This document shows, in pieces, positions 41,315 through 50,200 of a stretch of 55,282 nucleotides of DNA; within the stretch, counting starts at the first letter, position 1; each line of letters opens with the position of its first letter. The stretch covers positions 1 through 55,282 of the forward strand of contig NZ_BBJB01000004.1 in the NCBI RefSeq assembly GCF_016584665.1. Direction: 5' to 3'. Under the pieces are notes generated by a model. It was given only the letters and a program-made list of their open reading frames with translations. It was not told the DNA's origin and did no database searches. This DNA comes from Pseudanabaena sp. lw0831 (GTDB lineage Bacteria; Cyanobacteriota; Cyanobacteriia; Pseudanabaenales; Pseudanabaenaceae). Both the position numbers and the translations under genes were made by a program.

Positions 41315-43273
41315 TTACCAACTACGACCATTTACAGGTCGTCTTAAACCAGAGCCAACTAGTTCTCGTTCTTCGCTTAGAGGATTGCTAACAGAATTAT
41401 TGACTAAATCCTGCTGCTGCTGATCTTGATATTTCTTCTCGTCGCGTAATAGAACTCCACGGACTGCTCGCACTAGAGATCGCTGGGCTAGTTTAGAGAT
41501 AACATCTCGTCCAATGGTGAGAGTTTGTCGCTTGCTGAGGATACGGGTCGCTAAGGGCAGAATGTCAGTGGGTGCGATCGCTTTATCTTTTTGGAGAATT
41601 GTCCATAGTCTGGCAATATAACCCAAACTTGAAGGTGTCTCAGCTGTAGATATTGTTGTTTTGACTTTAGGATCAATCACAATATCGCCAATTAGAGAAG
41701 TGCGAAATCTTTCTGGCAAACGCTTGGTTGTCTCAACTTCAATACCTTTAACAATTTCATCAATAATGCGATCGTGCATGAATTCACTGCGATCTGACAG
41801 CAAGAAATCAATTCCTTTGTCGAGAGTTCCACTCAAGTTATAGTCGGGATTCTCTTGAGCATTGCTCAACAAATTCTCTAAACGATTCCAACGAAACTCA
41901 CCATCGCGAAAGAGTAAATCCTTCAGAGCCATCCGTAATTCTGGAGCAGAGTCATTTAGTAAACGGTTTGCCACATAGGGATAGGCGACAGCTAAGACCT
42001 TGAAGTTAGGATCGACGCTCAAGGCAATTCCTTCTAAAGTAACTAGCGATCGGATGATCAGTGCGTAATAAGCTGGGACTTGGAAAGGATAGTCATACAT
42101 GATCTGTGAAAGTTGATCGGTCATGTCTTTAAAATCCATTTGGGTCAAGCTCTGACCTTCAGGTGGATTAAAGACTTCCGATAGAGCTGGCACGATCTCC
42201 CCAAAGTCAAAATCTTCTGTCAAGAACCCTAAACGCACATAATCTTTAGATAAAGCCGTAAAATCACGATTGACTAAATGCACGATCGCTTCGATTAGTC
42301 CAAAACGCTGTTCAGCCGAAACTTGGCTCATCATCCCAAAGTCTAAATAGGCGAGTTTGCCATCACCCATTACTAGTAAGTTGCCTGGATGAGGATCGGC
42401 GTGAAAATAGCCATAATCAAGTAACTGACGTAAAGAGCACTGTACGCCAACTTCGATAATGCGACGACTATCAAAGCCTGCTGCTTTGACCTTCTGCACA
42501 TTGGTTAATTTTATGCCTTCAATCCATTCCATCGTCAATACACGTCTAGCGGTATACTGCCAATAGATTCTGGGAACATAAATACCTTCTAATTCTCCAT
42601 AATATTTAGCAAACTTCTCCGCATTTTGACCTTCAAAGGTATAGTCCATTTCTTCAAAAATGCGACTAGCAAACTCATCAAGGATCGCCGCTAAATTTGT
42701 GCGCACGAATTTAAAAGTCTTTTTGAGCCATACGGCAATACCGCGTAGGATATACATGTCAAGGGCAATGCCCGCAGCAATGTCAGGACGCTGTACTTTG
42801 ATGGCAACGAGTTCACCTGTTTTGAGCTTGCCTTTATAAACTTGACCGAGGGAAGCAGCCGCGATCGGGTTGTCTGAGATTTCCGCATAAACTTCCAATG
42901 GATCCCCTCCCAATGCATCGCGAATAAATTGGAAGGCGATTTCATTGGGAAATGGAGGTAATTGGTCTTGCAGTTCCGCGAGTTCGTCCATGAACACGGG
43001 TGGCACGATGTCGGGACGAGTCGAAAGGGCTTGACCAATTTTGATAAATGCTGGACCCAAGCGGGTTAGTAACTTACGTGATTCGATCGCTAATTTTTTT
43101 AATTCTTTTGCTGAGGCTTTGGCATTGAGGCGCAGTCTCAGAAACAACCAGATTAGTGGTACAAAAATCACTATGCAGCGCCACCAGACTCGCAAAGGTT
43201 GGTTGCGGTAGTAGTTAGCGATCGCATCGATATCATAACGATCTAACTCAAAGTCTTTTTTGGTTGCAGGCAT
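41315..43273 (-). CDS. ABC1/UbiB-family atypical kinase
   Basis: The 652-residue protein has the family hallmarks: the KxGQ motif in PAFIKIGQALSTRPDIVP, the alanine-rich nucleotide loop PIAAASLGQVYKGKL, Lys in ELVAIKVQRPDI, the catalytic loop YFHADPHPGNLLV and the metal-binding LAYLDFGMMSQV. A hydrophobic segment near 33-48 (VWWRCIVIFVPLIWLFLRL) may tie it to a membrane. Family members are ATPases/kinases supporting prenylquinone synthesis and stress responses in cyanobacterial and plastid membranes; the usual UbiB symbol is not certain here because cyanobacteria carry several paralogues. The C-terminal 220 residues are variable. It is transcribed towards the nucleotidyltransferase gene and stands alone. 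Confidence 0.92.
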   Translation of the reverse strand: MPATKKDFELDRYDIDAIANYYRNQPLRVWWRCIVIFVPLIWLFLRLRLNAKASAKELKKLAIESRKLLTRLGPAFIKIGQALSTRPDIVPPVFMDELAELQDQLPPFPNEIAFQFIRDALGGDPLEVYAEISDNPIAAASLGQVYKGKLKTGELVAIKVQRPDIAAGIALDMYILRGIAVWLKKTFKFVRTNLAAILDEFASRIFEEMDYTFEGQNAEKFAKYYGELEGIYVPRIYWQYTARRVLTMEWIEGIKLTNVQKVKAAGFDSRRIIEVGVQCSLRQLLDYGYFHADPHPGNLLVMGDGKLAYLDFGMMSQVSAEQRFGLIEAIVHLVNRDFTALSKDYVRLGFLTEDFDFGEIVPALSEVFNPPEGQSLTQMDFKDMTDQLSQIMYDYPFQVPAYYALIIRSLVTLEGIALSVDPNFKVLAVAYPYVANRLLNDSAPELRMALKDLLFRDGEFRWNRLENLLSNAQENPDYNLSGTLDKGIDFLLSDRSEFMHDRIIDEIVKGIEVETTKRLPERFRTSLIGDIVIDPKVKTTISTAETPSSLGYIARLWTILQKDKAIAPTDILPLATRILSKRQTLTIGRDVISKLAQRSLVRAVRGVLLRDEKKYQDQQQQDLVNNSVSNPLSEERELVGSGLRRPVNGRSW

Positions 43274-43400
43274 AGGATTTGGGGAGACTCATCTTGTAGA
43301 CTTTAGTTTACATATTATTTTAACAATTTGTAACAAAATTCGGGATAGCTCTCTAGACTTATGTTTGCAATCATAGAGCCTTTAAATTTTTAGATACATC

Positions 43401-43433
43401 TTAACTCACTATGGCTATAGCCAAGTGAGTTAA
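43401..43433. repeat. Inverted repeat TTAACTCACT / AGTGAGTTAA
   Basis: Ten perfect base pairs enclose ATGGCTATAGCCA, which can form a second small stem (TGGC/GCCA). It abuts the long hairpin just downstream. The symmetrical, AT-rich ends could be an operator rather than an RNA structure. Confidence 0.55.
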
Positions 43434-43438
43434 GATAT

Positions 43439-43491
43439 AAAACCCAAAAGAGAGTTGTGGCGCGAAGCGCCGCAACTCTCTTTTGGGTTTT
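43439..43491. repeat. Long 25-bp hairpin with GAA loop between divergent genes
   Basis: Positions 43439-43463 pair with 43467-43491 around GAA, with a single T-G exception. The apex is GC-rich (GTGGCGC) over an AT-rich base that includes AAAACCCAAA, also seen in the hairpin at 25734. Both neighbouring genes point away from it. Confidence 0.8.
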
Positions 43492-43619
43492 GTTTTTGTT
43501 ATAACACAAAGTAGCTACAGCTATACAGCTAAAAGTATAAGTTTTAGGGACGTCTTAAATTTTTTTGCTTTCTAAGGTATGCAGTAGAATGAAACATAGT
43601 TTTTTATTCATTTGCTGCT

Positions 43620-43979
43620 ATGAGTCAACCCGATAACCTAGAAGAACGCTTTCGTGAGCTAGAGCGCGAAGTGATGGGCAACAAACAACAAGCGAGTAGT
43701 CAACCACATGATCCCAACAAACGCGCTGAGCCAGAACGTATTGCCATTGGTCAAAGTGTTGATGCAGCTAAAACTGGCTTAGGCAGCCTAATTACTTGGG
43801 TCAATAGCCTGACTGGAGCAACCAAAGTTGCGGCGATCATGGTAATCGGCTTAGTTTCCTTTACAATCCTGAGTTTTGTCTTTAGACTAGTTACAGCCGC
43901 GATTTCCATTGGCATTATGGCGCTAGTCGGATTTATTTTATATAAAGTATTCTTTGAGCCTAGTCCAACTAAATCATAA
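43620..43979 (+). CDS. Small membrane protein of unknown function
   Basis: The 119-residue protein has a hydrophilic N-terminal half. It starts with a short acidic helix (NLEERFRELEREVMG) of possible coiled-coil type, followed by a Gln/Pro-rich linker. Two hydrophobic segments near 70-88 (AAIMVIGLVSFTILSFVF) and 92-111 (AAISIGIMALVGFILYKVF) follow, then a short polar tail. The likely topology is two membrane helices with both ends in the cytoplasm. I do not recognise a named family, although similar short cyanobacterial proteins exist in my memory. A hairpin follows before the next gene. Confidence 0.7.
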   Translation: MSQPDNLEERFRELEREVMGNKQQASSQPHDPNKRAEPERIAIGQSVDAAKTGLGSLITWVNSLTGATKVAAIMVIGLVSFTILSFVFRLVTAAISIGIMALVGFILYKVFFEPSPTKS

Positions 43980-44002
43980 AATTTTTTACTGCGAAACAGG
44001 TA

Positions 44003-44035
44003 AAGGAAGTGCTGTGCAAAACGCCGCACTTCCTT
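44003..44035 (+). terminator. Hairpin after the small membrane protein gene
   Basis: AAGGAAGTGC pairs perfectly with GCACTTCCTT around 13 bases. It lies 24 bases past the stop codon and 29 bases before the next start, and can separate the two transcripts. Confidence 0.65.
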
Positions 44036-44063
44036 AAATCAATAAATATCAGGACTAATTCCT

Positions 44064-44408
44064 ATGACTATCTCTCGTGCATCTAGAAGACCAATCCAGC
44101 CGAAGTTACGTTCAATGCCCCTGCGTAAAACACCTTCAGCGTTATATATTCAGATGCATCAACTCGCCAATGAGAAAGAGCGTCTGCAAGAAGAATTGGT
44201 AAGAGTATGCGATCGCCAGCAACAAATAGTCAATCGCCTTGCTGAACTTGATCGCAACCTCGCTCAACTAGATCTCGATGTGGAGAATAGTGCGGTAAAC
44301 GCTGAGATGACGGAAGCGCAATTTGTCCATAAGATTAAAGCCAAGCCCATTGAGCGAATTCAAACTACTCGTGGGGCAACCTACGAAAGTATGATTATTG
44401 AATACTAG
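44064..44408 (+). CDS. Small coiled-coil protein of unknown function
   Basis: The 114-residue protein has a basic N-terminus (ISRASRRPIQPKLRSMPLR) and a long amphipathic helix from about 30 to 85 (LYIQMHQLANEKERLQEELV, RQQQIVNRLAELDRNLAQLD) with leucine heptads, followed by a short tail. The basic stretch plus YxQ..L..EKeRLqqEL pattern recalls small gas-vesicle accessory proteins of the GvpV type, but no other gas-vesicle gene is nearby, so I do not assign it. There is no signal peptide. It could bind nucleic acid or a filament through the basic end. Confidence 0.6.
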   Translation: MTISRASRRPIQPKLRSMPLRKTPSALYIQMHQLANEKERLQEELVRVCDRQQQIVNRLAELDRNLAQLDLDVENSAVNAEMTEAQFVHKIKAKPIERIQTTRGATYESMIIEY

Positions 44409-44515
44409 TATTTCATCACGACCTTTAAAAAAATTTTTTGTATTTTGAGAGCTAATTTCTATAAGGGAATGCTACTGCTAAGGAATGAGAGGCTCAAGGC
44501 ATTGGCAAAATAGTA

Positions 44516-45697
44516 ATGAGTAATTCTTCTAAACTTTTATCTTTCTCAATTATAATTTGTGTCTCAATTAATAGTATAGCTTCTTCATTGAGAGCAGAAG
44601 ATAAGCAAGTCAAAAAAGGAACATATCAAGAACAAAACAATCAGGTCAATCTTCTCGTTATTAAAGATAGCTCAAACTTTTTGCCTCTTCAAGAGATTGA
44701 AAAATCACTAAATAGAAGTCAGGATCGTATTCTAGCTTCACCTAATCGATTGAATCCTAGTTTGCAAACGCCTGAGCCAGAGACGATTCCTGTGCAAGAA
44801 TTTATTTCGCCTCCCAAACTGGAGTCAGTAATGACTGATTATGCTGTACTTGATAGCATGACGACAAATTTTCAAGGTGATGATGATAAAACTGGACAAG
44901 TCAACCAGATTTTTGAACCCACTTGGAAATGGCGATTTAAAGATGGAACTATCATCAGCTTCCAAACAGGATTTAATTCTTTTAAGTTAGCTAAAAAAGA
45001 TTCTATATATAATGTTCCATTACAGTTCGGAGTCGCAAAAAAAATTGGGTCAGTAAATCTTGATGTGCGGGGAGGAATTGATGTCTTCAATCGCGTACCA
45101 ACCACAGCAAATATAGAGGTGAATGCTAATCTATCAGTTTTTGACGGTATGACTTTATTTGGATTTTTTGAACAAAAGCCTTACAAATCGAATGTAAACA
45201 CAATTGAAAACCAAATTAAGATTCGGAGATTTGGACCTAATGTTTATTGGCAAATTGATCCCCATACAACTTTATTTTCTTTATATAGATGGGGTGATTA
45301 CAGCGATGGCAACACGGATCAACAGTCTTTCAGTCGGTTGGAGCGCAAATGGGGACAATTTGCGATCGCCGCTAATTTATTTACTTGGTTTTACGAACGG
45401 GAATCTGCACCAAACACTTATTTTTCACCAAGAGATTTTCTAGTGTATACAGGTGAACTATCTTGGCAAGGGGATATATTTAATTTTTTAAATTGTCGGT
45501 TAGCGTTTAATGCTGGAGAACAGAGAGGAGCAGGTAATTTTTCACCTGCAAAGAGTTATCAAGCTAAATGTACTGCAAAGATTTCTCCAAGCATTGAGGT
45601 GGATTTTGGGTATGCACATAGCAATGTTCGCAAGCCAGATACCGGACTTAGCTCTAATAGCGAAACCATCACTGGACAATTACGAATGAAATTCTGA
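44516..45697 (+). CDS. Outer-membrane beta-barrel candidate at the head of an exopolysaccharide locus
   Basis: The 393-residue protein begins with a signal peptide (hydrophobic 8-23, cleavage likely near Ala27). A variable, Pro-rich stretch up to about 110 follows. From there to the end alternate amphipathic strands: WKWRFKDGTIISFQTGFNSF, INVPLQFGVAKK-like NVPLQFGVAKKIG, VNLDVRGGIDVF, TTLFSLYRWGDYSD and SIEVDFGYAHSN. The sequence ends in LRMKF, with the terminal Phe typical of BAM-inserted barrels. The C-terminal barrel of cellulose-export proteins (BcsC) comes to mind, but without TPR repeats. Together with the DUF3131, GH26-like and GT2 genes downstream, a role as an exit pore for a polysaccharide is plausible but inferred. 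Confidence 0.6.
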   Translation: MSNSSKLLSFSIIICVSINSIASSLRAEDKQVKKGTYQEQNNQVNLLVIKDSSNFLPLQEIEKSLNRSQDRILASPNRLNPSLQTPEPETIPVQEFISPPKLESVMTDYAVLDSMTTNFQGDDDKTGQVNQIFEPTWKWRFKDGTIISFQTGFNSFKLAKKDSIYNVPLQFGVAKKIGSVNLDVRGGIDVFNRVPTTANIEVNANLSVFDGMTLFGFFEQKPYKSNVNTIENQIKIRRFGPNVYWQIDPHTTLFSLYRWGDYSDGNTDQQSFSRLERKWGQFAIAANLFTWFYERESAPNTYFSPRDFLVYTGELSWQGDIFNFLNCRLAFNAGEQRGAGNFSPAKSYQAKCTAKISPSIEVDFGYAHSNVRKPDTGLSSNSETITGQLRMKF

Positions 45698-45799
45698 TGA
45701 TACTTTGATGATGTTTAGTCCTATGATTATAATTAGTGACGCAATGCGACGTTTATCGATCTCTATCATGTTCTTAAGGGGTATTGCAGGAATTCAAAT

Positions 45800-47299
45800 A
45801 TGAATAACGATTTTGAGCCACCACCAAAAAAATGGGTCTTTCTAGCAACTTTTGGGGGAGTTGCCACCGCGATCGCAATTATTTTCGGGATGGAACAACT
45901 TTCCAGCAATCTTAAACAGCCTTTACTATCTAAATCAACCGCGATCGCGACACCAACCCCAAAAACAAGTCAGCCTATAGCGCAACCGACTGTAAAACCT
46001 ACTAACGCTTCAAAGCCATTGTCAGAATCAGAAATTCAGGCGATCGCGAAATTTGATAATGAATCCGTGAAACTAGTGGGGCAAGCCGTAGCTGTAGAGC
46101 AGCAAGAAATTAGCAATCCGCCATATATCGCGCCCAAAGTTGGTCAACTCACCGCCGAAGAAATGGCGACAGCTAAGCAAGCATGGCGTTATTTTGAAAA
46201 GAATTGGAATGAAGACACGGGCTTAGTGAATTCTGCTGATGGGTTTCCCGCAGTCACGCTATGGGATCAGGCGGCAGCGATCGCTGCCTTGGTTAGCGCT
46301 AAAGAGCTTGACTTTGTGACTGAAGCAGACTTCGAGAAAAAGATGCGGCGCACATTGCAAACTTTAGCTAAACTAAAACTATATAAAGGCGAGTTACCCA
46401 ATAAAGTCTATAACTCTAAAACGCTGATTCCAGTTAACTATGGAAAGTTGGATCAGCCAGAAGAAATTGGCTGGTCAGCTCTGGATATCGGTAGAATGGC
46501 GATTTGGTTGAAGATCGTTGCGACTAAATATCCTAATCTCACTGAAGATGCGGAAGCAGTTTGGAAAAGCTGGAAAGTAGAACGCCTAACCAAAAATGGA
46601 CAGATGTATGGCACTAGTGTTAGTAAAGGCAAGGAGTCCTATAACCAAGAAGGTCGATTGGGTTATGAGAACTATGCGGCCTATGGGTTAAAGCTCTGGG
46701 GGCTGGATGTTTCTAAGGCTATCGATGCAAAATCTCAGGTTGCCTTTGTTGATCTCTATGGACAGGGAGTTCCCTATGACAAGCGGGACTATAAGAACTC
46801 TGAGGCGAACAACTATGTTTTGAGTGAGCCATTTATCCTTGATGGCATTGAAACTGGTTTTCAGTCACTACCCAAAGCCTATGCCGATCGCGTATTGGCT
46901 GCCCAAGAAGGGAGATATAAAGCCACTAAGATACTTACGGCTGTTACTGAAGATAATTTAGATCGCGCTCCCTATTTTGTTTACAGCACTTTGGTTGTGA
47001 ATGGGAACGCATGGGCGACGATTACAGATACTCGCGAAACTCGAAATGATTTGCGATTCTTGAGTGCCAAGGCAGCGATTGGTTGGCATGTCCTTTACGA
47101 CAATGTTTATACCCAAAAGCTATTTGGATTTGTTGTCACAAATCTCAAGGCTGATCTGGGTTGGTACAACGGTTTTTATGAGGCATTAGGTGAACCCAAC
47201 AAGTCGCTGACAGCCAATAACAACGGTGTGATTTTAGAAAGTTTGCTCTATAAAAAAGTGGGACAACCGTTAAGCGTATGGGCAGGAATTTCTCCTTAA
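45800..47299 (+). CDS. Membrane-anchored single-domain DUF3131 protein
   Basis: The 499-residue protein has a membrane segment at about 12-32 (KKWVFLATFGGVATAIAIIF), then a Thr/Pro/Lys linker, then one DUF3131 domain (about 110-495). Its landmarks are AWRYFEKNWNEDTGLVNSA, VTLWDQAAAIAAL, LPNKVYNSKTL, IGWSALDIGRMA, EGRLGYENYAAYGLKLWG, NNYVLSEPFILDGIE, VTEDNLDRAPYFVY, SAKAAIGWHVLYD and NNNGVILESLLYKK. The pattern resembles (alpha/alpha) barrels of glycan-active enzymes. It should act on or bind a polysaccharide outside the inner membrane. Its 3' end overlaps the next DUF3131 gene by 22 bases. An AGGA box stands before the ATG. Confidence 0.85.
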   Translation: MNNDFEPPPKKWVFLATFGGVATAIAIIFGMEQLSSNLKQPLLSKSTAIATPTPKTSQPIAQPTVKPTNASKPLSESEIQAIAKFDNESVKLVGQAVAVEQQEISNPPYIAPKVGQLTAEEMATAKQAWRYFEKNWNEDTGLVNSADGFPAVTLWDQAAAIAALVSAKELDFVTEADFEKKMRRTLQTLAKLKLYKGELPNKVYNSKTLIPVNYGKLDQPEEIGWSALDIGRMAIWLKIVATKYPNLTEDAEAVWKSWKVERLTKNGQMYGTSVSKGKESYNQEGRLGYENYAAYGLKLWGLDVSKAIDAKSQVAFVDLYGQGVPYDKRDYKNSEANNYVLSEPFILDGIETGFQSLPKAYADRVLAAQEGRYKATKILTAVTEDNLDRAPYFVYSTLVVNGNAWATITDTRETRNDLRFLSAKAAIGWHVLYDNVYTQKLFGFVVTNLKADLGWYNGFYEALGEPNKSLTANNNGVILESLLYKKVGQPLSVWAGISP

Positions 47300-50200
47300 G
47301 CGTCTATCCACGCTGGGTCAGATTAGTATCGGGTTTTATTATTGGTGTGATGCTGGCGATCTTATGTTCGCAAGTACAAATTGAGATGGCGATCGCGCAA
47401 AATCAACGTAATCGCGATCGCGCGATCCCTAGTAGTTCAGGTAACGTTTGTGCGGTACTGCCAGCCCCGCTCAATAGTGAAGAGAAGGAATATGCTAGAG
47501 CCGCTTGGCAATATTTCGCGAAGAACTATCAACCTGCTACAGGATTTGTAAATGCGACGGGGGGCTATCCTTCAGCGACGCTCTGGGATATTGGTAATTA
47601 TTTAGTGGCTCTGAATACAGCCCGTTGGCTGGACTTAATTTCTCAAAAAGAATTTGACGAAAAGTTCAATAAGTTTCTGGGATCTTTAGGTTCACTCAAA
47701 CTATTTGATGGCGCTCTGCCCAATAAGGTCTACAACACTGCTAACAGCGCGATGGTGGACTATGGCAATAACCCCACTCCTCGCGGTATCGGTTGGTCAG
47801 CTTTAGATATTGGCAGAATCCTCGCAGCGTTCCATATCATTCGTACCTGTCATCCTAAATATGGTGACTGGATGAAGGGGATTTTGGGTAATTGGAAACT
47901 AGCACAATCATTGCTAAACGATCAACTTTATGGAGCAACGATCGCACCTGACGGAAAAACTATGCTAGTCCAAGAAGGAAGACTAGGCTATGAAGAATAT
48001 GCCGTGCGTGGTTACGAACTCTGGGGATTTAAAGCGGACAAAGCCAAATCTTCTCAACCCTTTAAATTTGTGGACATTTATGGAATCCAAATCCCTGTAG
48101 ATTTGCGTGACTTCCAAAGTACGAATGCCAATAATTATGTGGTCAGCGAGTCGTATATCCTTGATGGGATTGAGTTTGGTTGGGATTCAGAGCTAGCAGA
48201 TTATGCGGGTAGAGTATTGGAAGTACAACGTCGCCGCTATTCCAATACAGGTCAGTTAACTGCTGTAACCGAAGACAACCTTGATGCGCCACCTTACTTT
48301 ATTTACAACACGGTTTATTCCAATGGGGTAAACTTTGCGGCGATCACCGATGAGAATAAGCCGATCCCACAATTTCGGAGTATCAGTACAAAGGCTGCAT
48401 TTGGTTGGCACTATCTCTATCCGACTAATGCCTATGCAAAAAAGATTTTTGATGCAGTCAAAGGACTACGCAGTGAAAAGGATGAAGGTTTTTATGCAGG
48501 TCTCTATGAAGCCTCAAAGATTCCTAACAAGTCTTTGACGGGAAATACGAACGGGCTGATTTTAGAAATCCTCTATTACAAAGCTAAGGGAAATCGTCCT
48601 ATCGTCGATCGCAATGATTTAAAGGCAACTCCAGCGTCCACTGGTTCAGAAGCAACTGATAACGCCGACGCAATTGCCGCAGCAATACCAGAGCCAATCG
48701 CGCCAGTTCCTGCGGAGTCCACACCCTGCCCAAAGCTCAGCCAGCCTCTGTCGATATCTGAACGTCGTTATGCCCTCGCTGCTTGGCAATATTTTCGGAC
48801 TAATTCCCAAGCAACGGGTTTAATTAACGATCGCAGTGATTTTAAAGGGGTAACGCTCTGGGGTTTAGGAGATTACCTCGCGGCTTTGCGATCGGCAAGG
48901 GTCTTAGAGATCATTCCTGAAAATGAATTCGATCGCTATGTGCGGCAATTGCTGGGAACGGTCAAGCAACTTCCCTTAGTTGGCGGCGAATTACCTAACC
49001 GCGCTTACGACCCTTGGTCATTGCAACCCGTAGACTATGGTGGCAATCCTACCGATGGCACGGGCTGGTCGGCAGCCGATCTGGGGCGATTTCTATCGGC
49101 TTTGTATGGATTAAAGTCCTGCTACCCTCAATATACAGATGCTGTCGATCGCACTTTACTGGATTGGTCATATTTGCGTGTAGTTCGCGATCGCGCTCTG
49201 GTTAGCGGTACGGTCACTAAAGATAACGCAGGACGCAGCTTGGCTCGCGCTCTACCTGAAACTCGTTTAGGCTATAGCGAATATGCTGCTAGAGCATTTC
49301 AACTATGGGGCTTTGATGTCGATCGCTCCGTAGTCGGAACTCAATATACCAAAGCTAATATCGAAGGTATGGAAGTTCCTGTGCAACGAAATGATGCACC
49401 AAAATCAAAGGAACCAATTTATACGGTTAGTGAACCATTTTTACTTTACGGCTTAGAGTTTGGGTTCGATCCTCAGATGAGGGCTTTAGCAGAGCCGATT
49501 TTTAAAGCGCAAGCAGAACGCTATCGGCGCACAAAGTTATTCACCGCAGCCAATACGGCGGCGATCAATACCCCTCCATTTGTTTTGCATAGCACGATCG
49601 TTGGTAATGGTCAGGGCTGGGCAAACCTTGATGATGAGGGTAAATCGGTGAAAGGCGATCGCCTTGTCAGCACAGGTGTAGCTTTTGCAATGTATGCGCT
49701 TTTTCCTGACGATCCATATAGTCGTGAACTTTGGCAGTCTGTTACCGATCTTTATAATCCCCAACTTGGCTTTTACGAGGGTTTTTACGAAAGCTCTGGC
49801 AATCGCGAAAACAATCAGACCGCCAATACTAATAGTCTGATTTTGCAAGCAATGCTCTATCGGGCAACCAATCGCCAGCCTTTGCTACGTCCTACATCAA
49901 ATAACTCTCCTTGGTGGCAAGCGATCGCCTCCGACGACATGAGCCGAGGATTACCAACTAGCAAAATTCCAACCGCAAAACTTGTCACCGATGGAACTAA
50001 TACTTTTTGGGATTCACTAAATGCTGAAGTTGCTAGTATTCCCAAACCTCCAGAGAAATTACCAGAGAAATTACCCACGCAATTACCAGAGAAAGCCCCA
50101 GATATTCCTGCTGTTGTTAAACAACCAGATCCAGTTCCAGTAGTAGTTAAGCCAATTGAGCCACCACTCAAAGCGCAGCCGATCGCCTTATCAGAAGCCG

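Larger units (their letters stand above)
43274..43619. other. 346-base divergent gap with two hairpins
   Basis: There is no gene here. It lies between the ABC1 kinase (minus) and a small membrane protein (plus), so it must hold both promoters, which I could not place with confidence. Two hairpins stand back to back near its middle (43401-43433 and 43439-43491). Confidence 0.5.

Noticed and set aside
44064-44408. Gas vesicle protein GvpV
   Set aside because: Only the general basic-plus-coiled-coil pattern fits, and no gvp gene is nearby.
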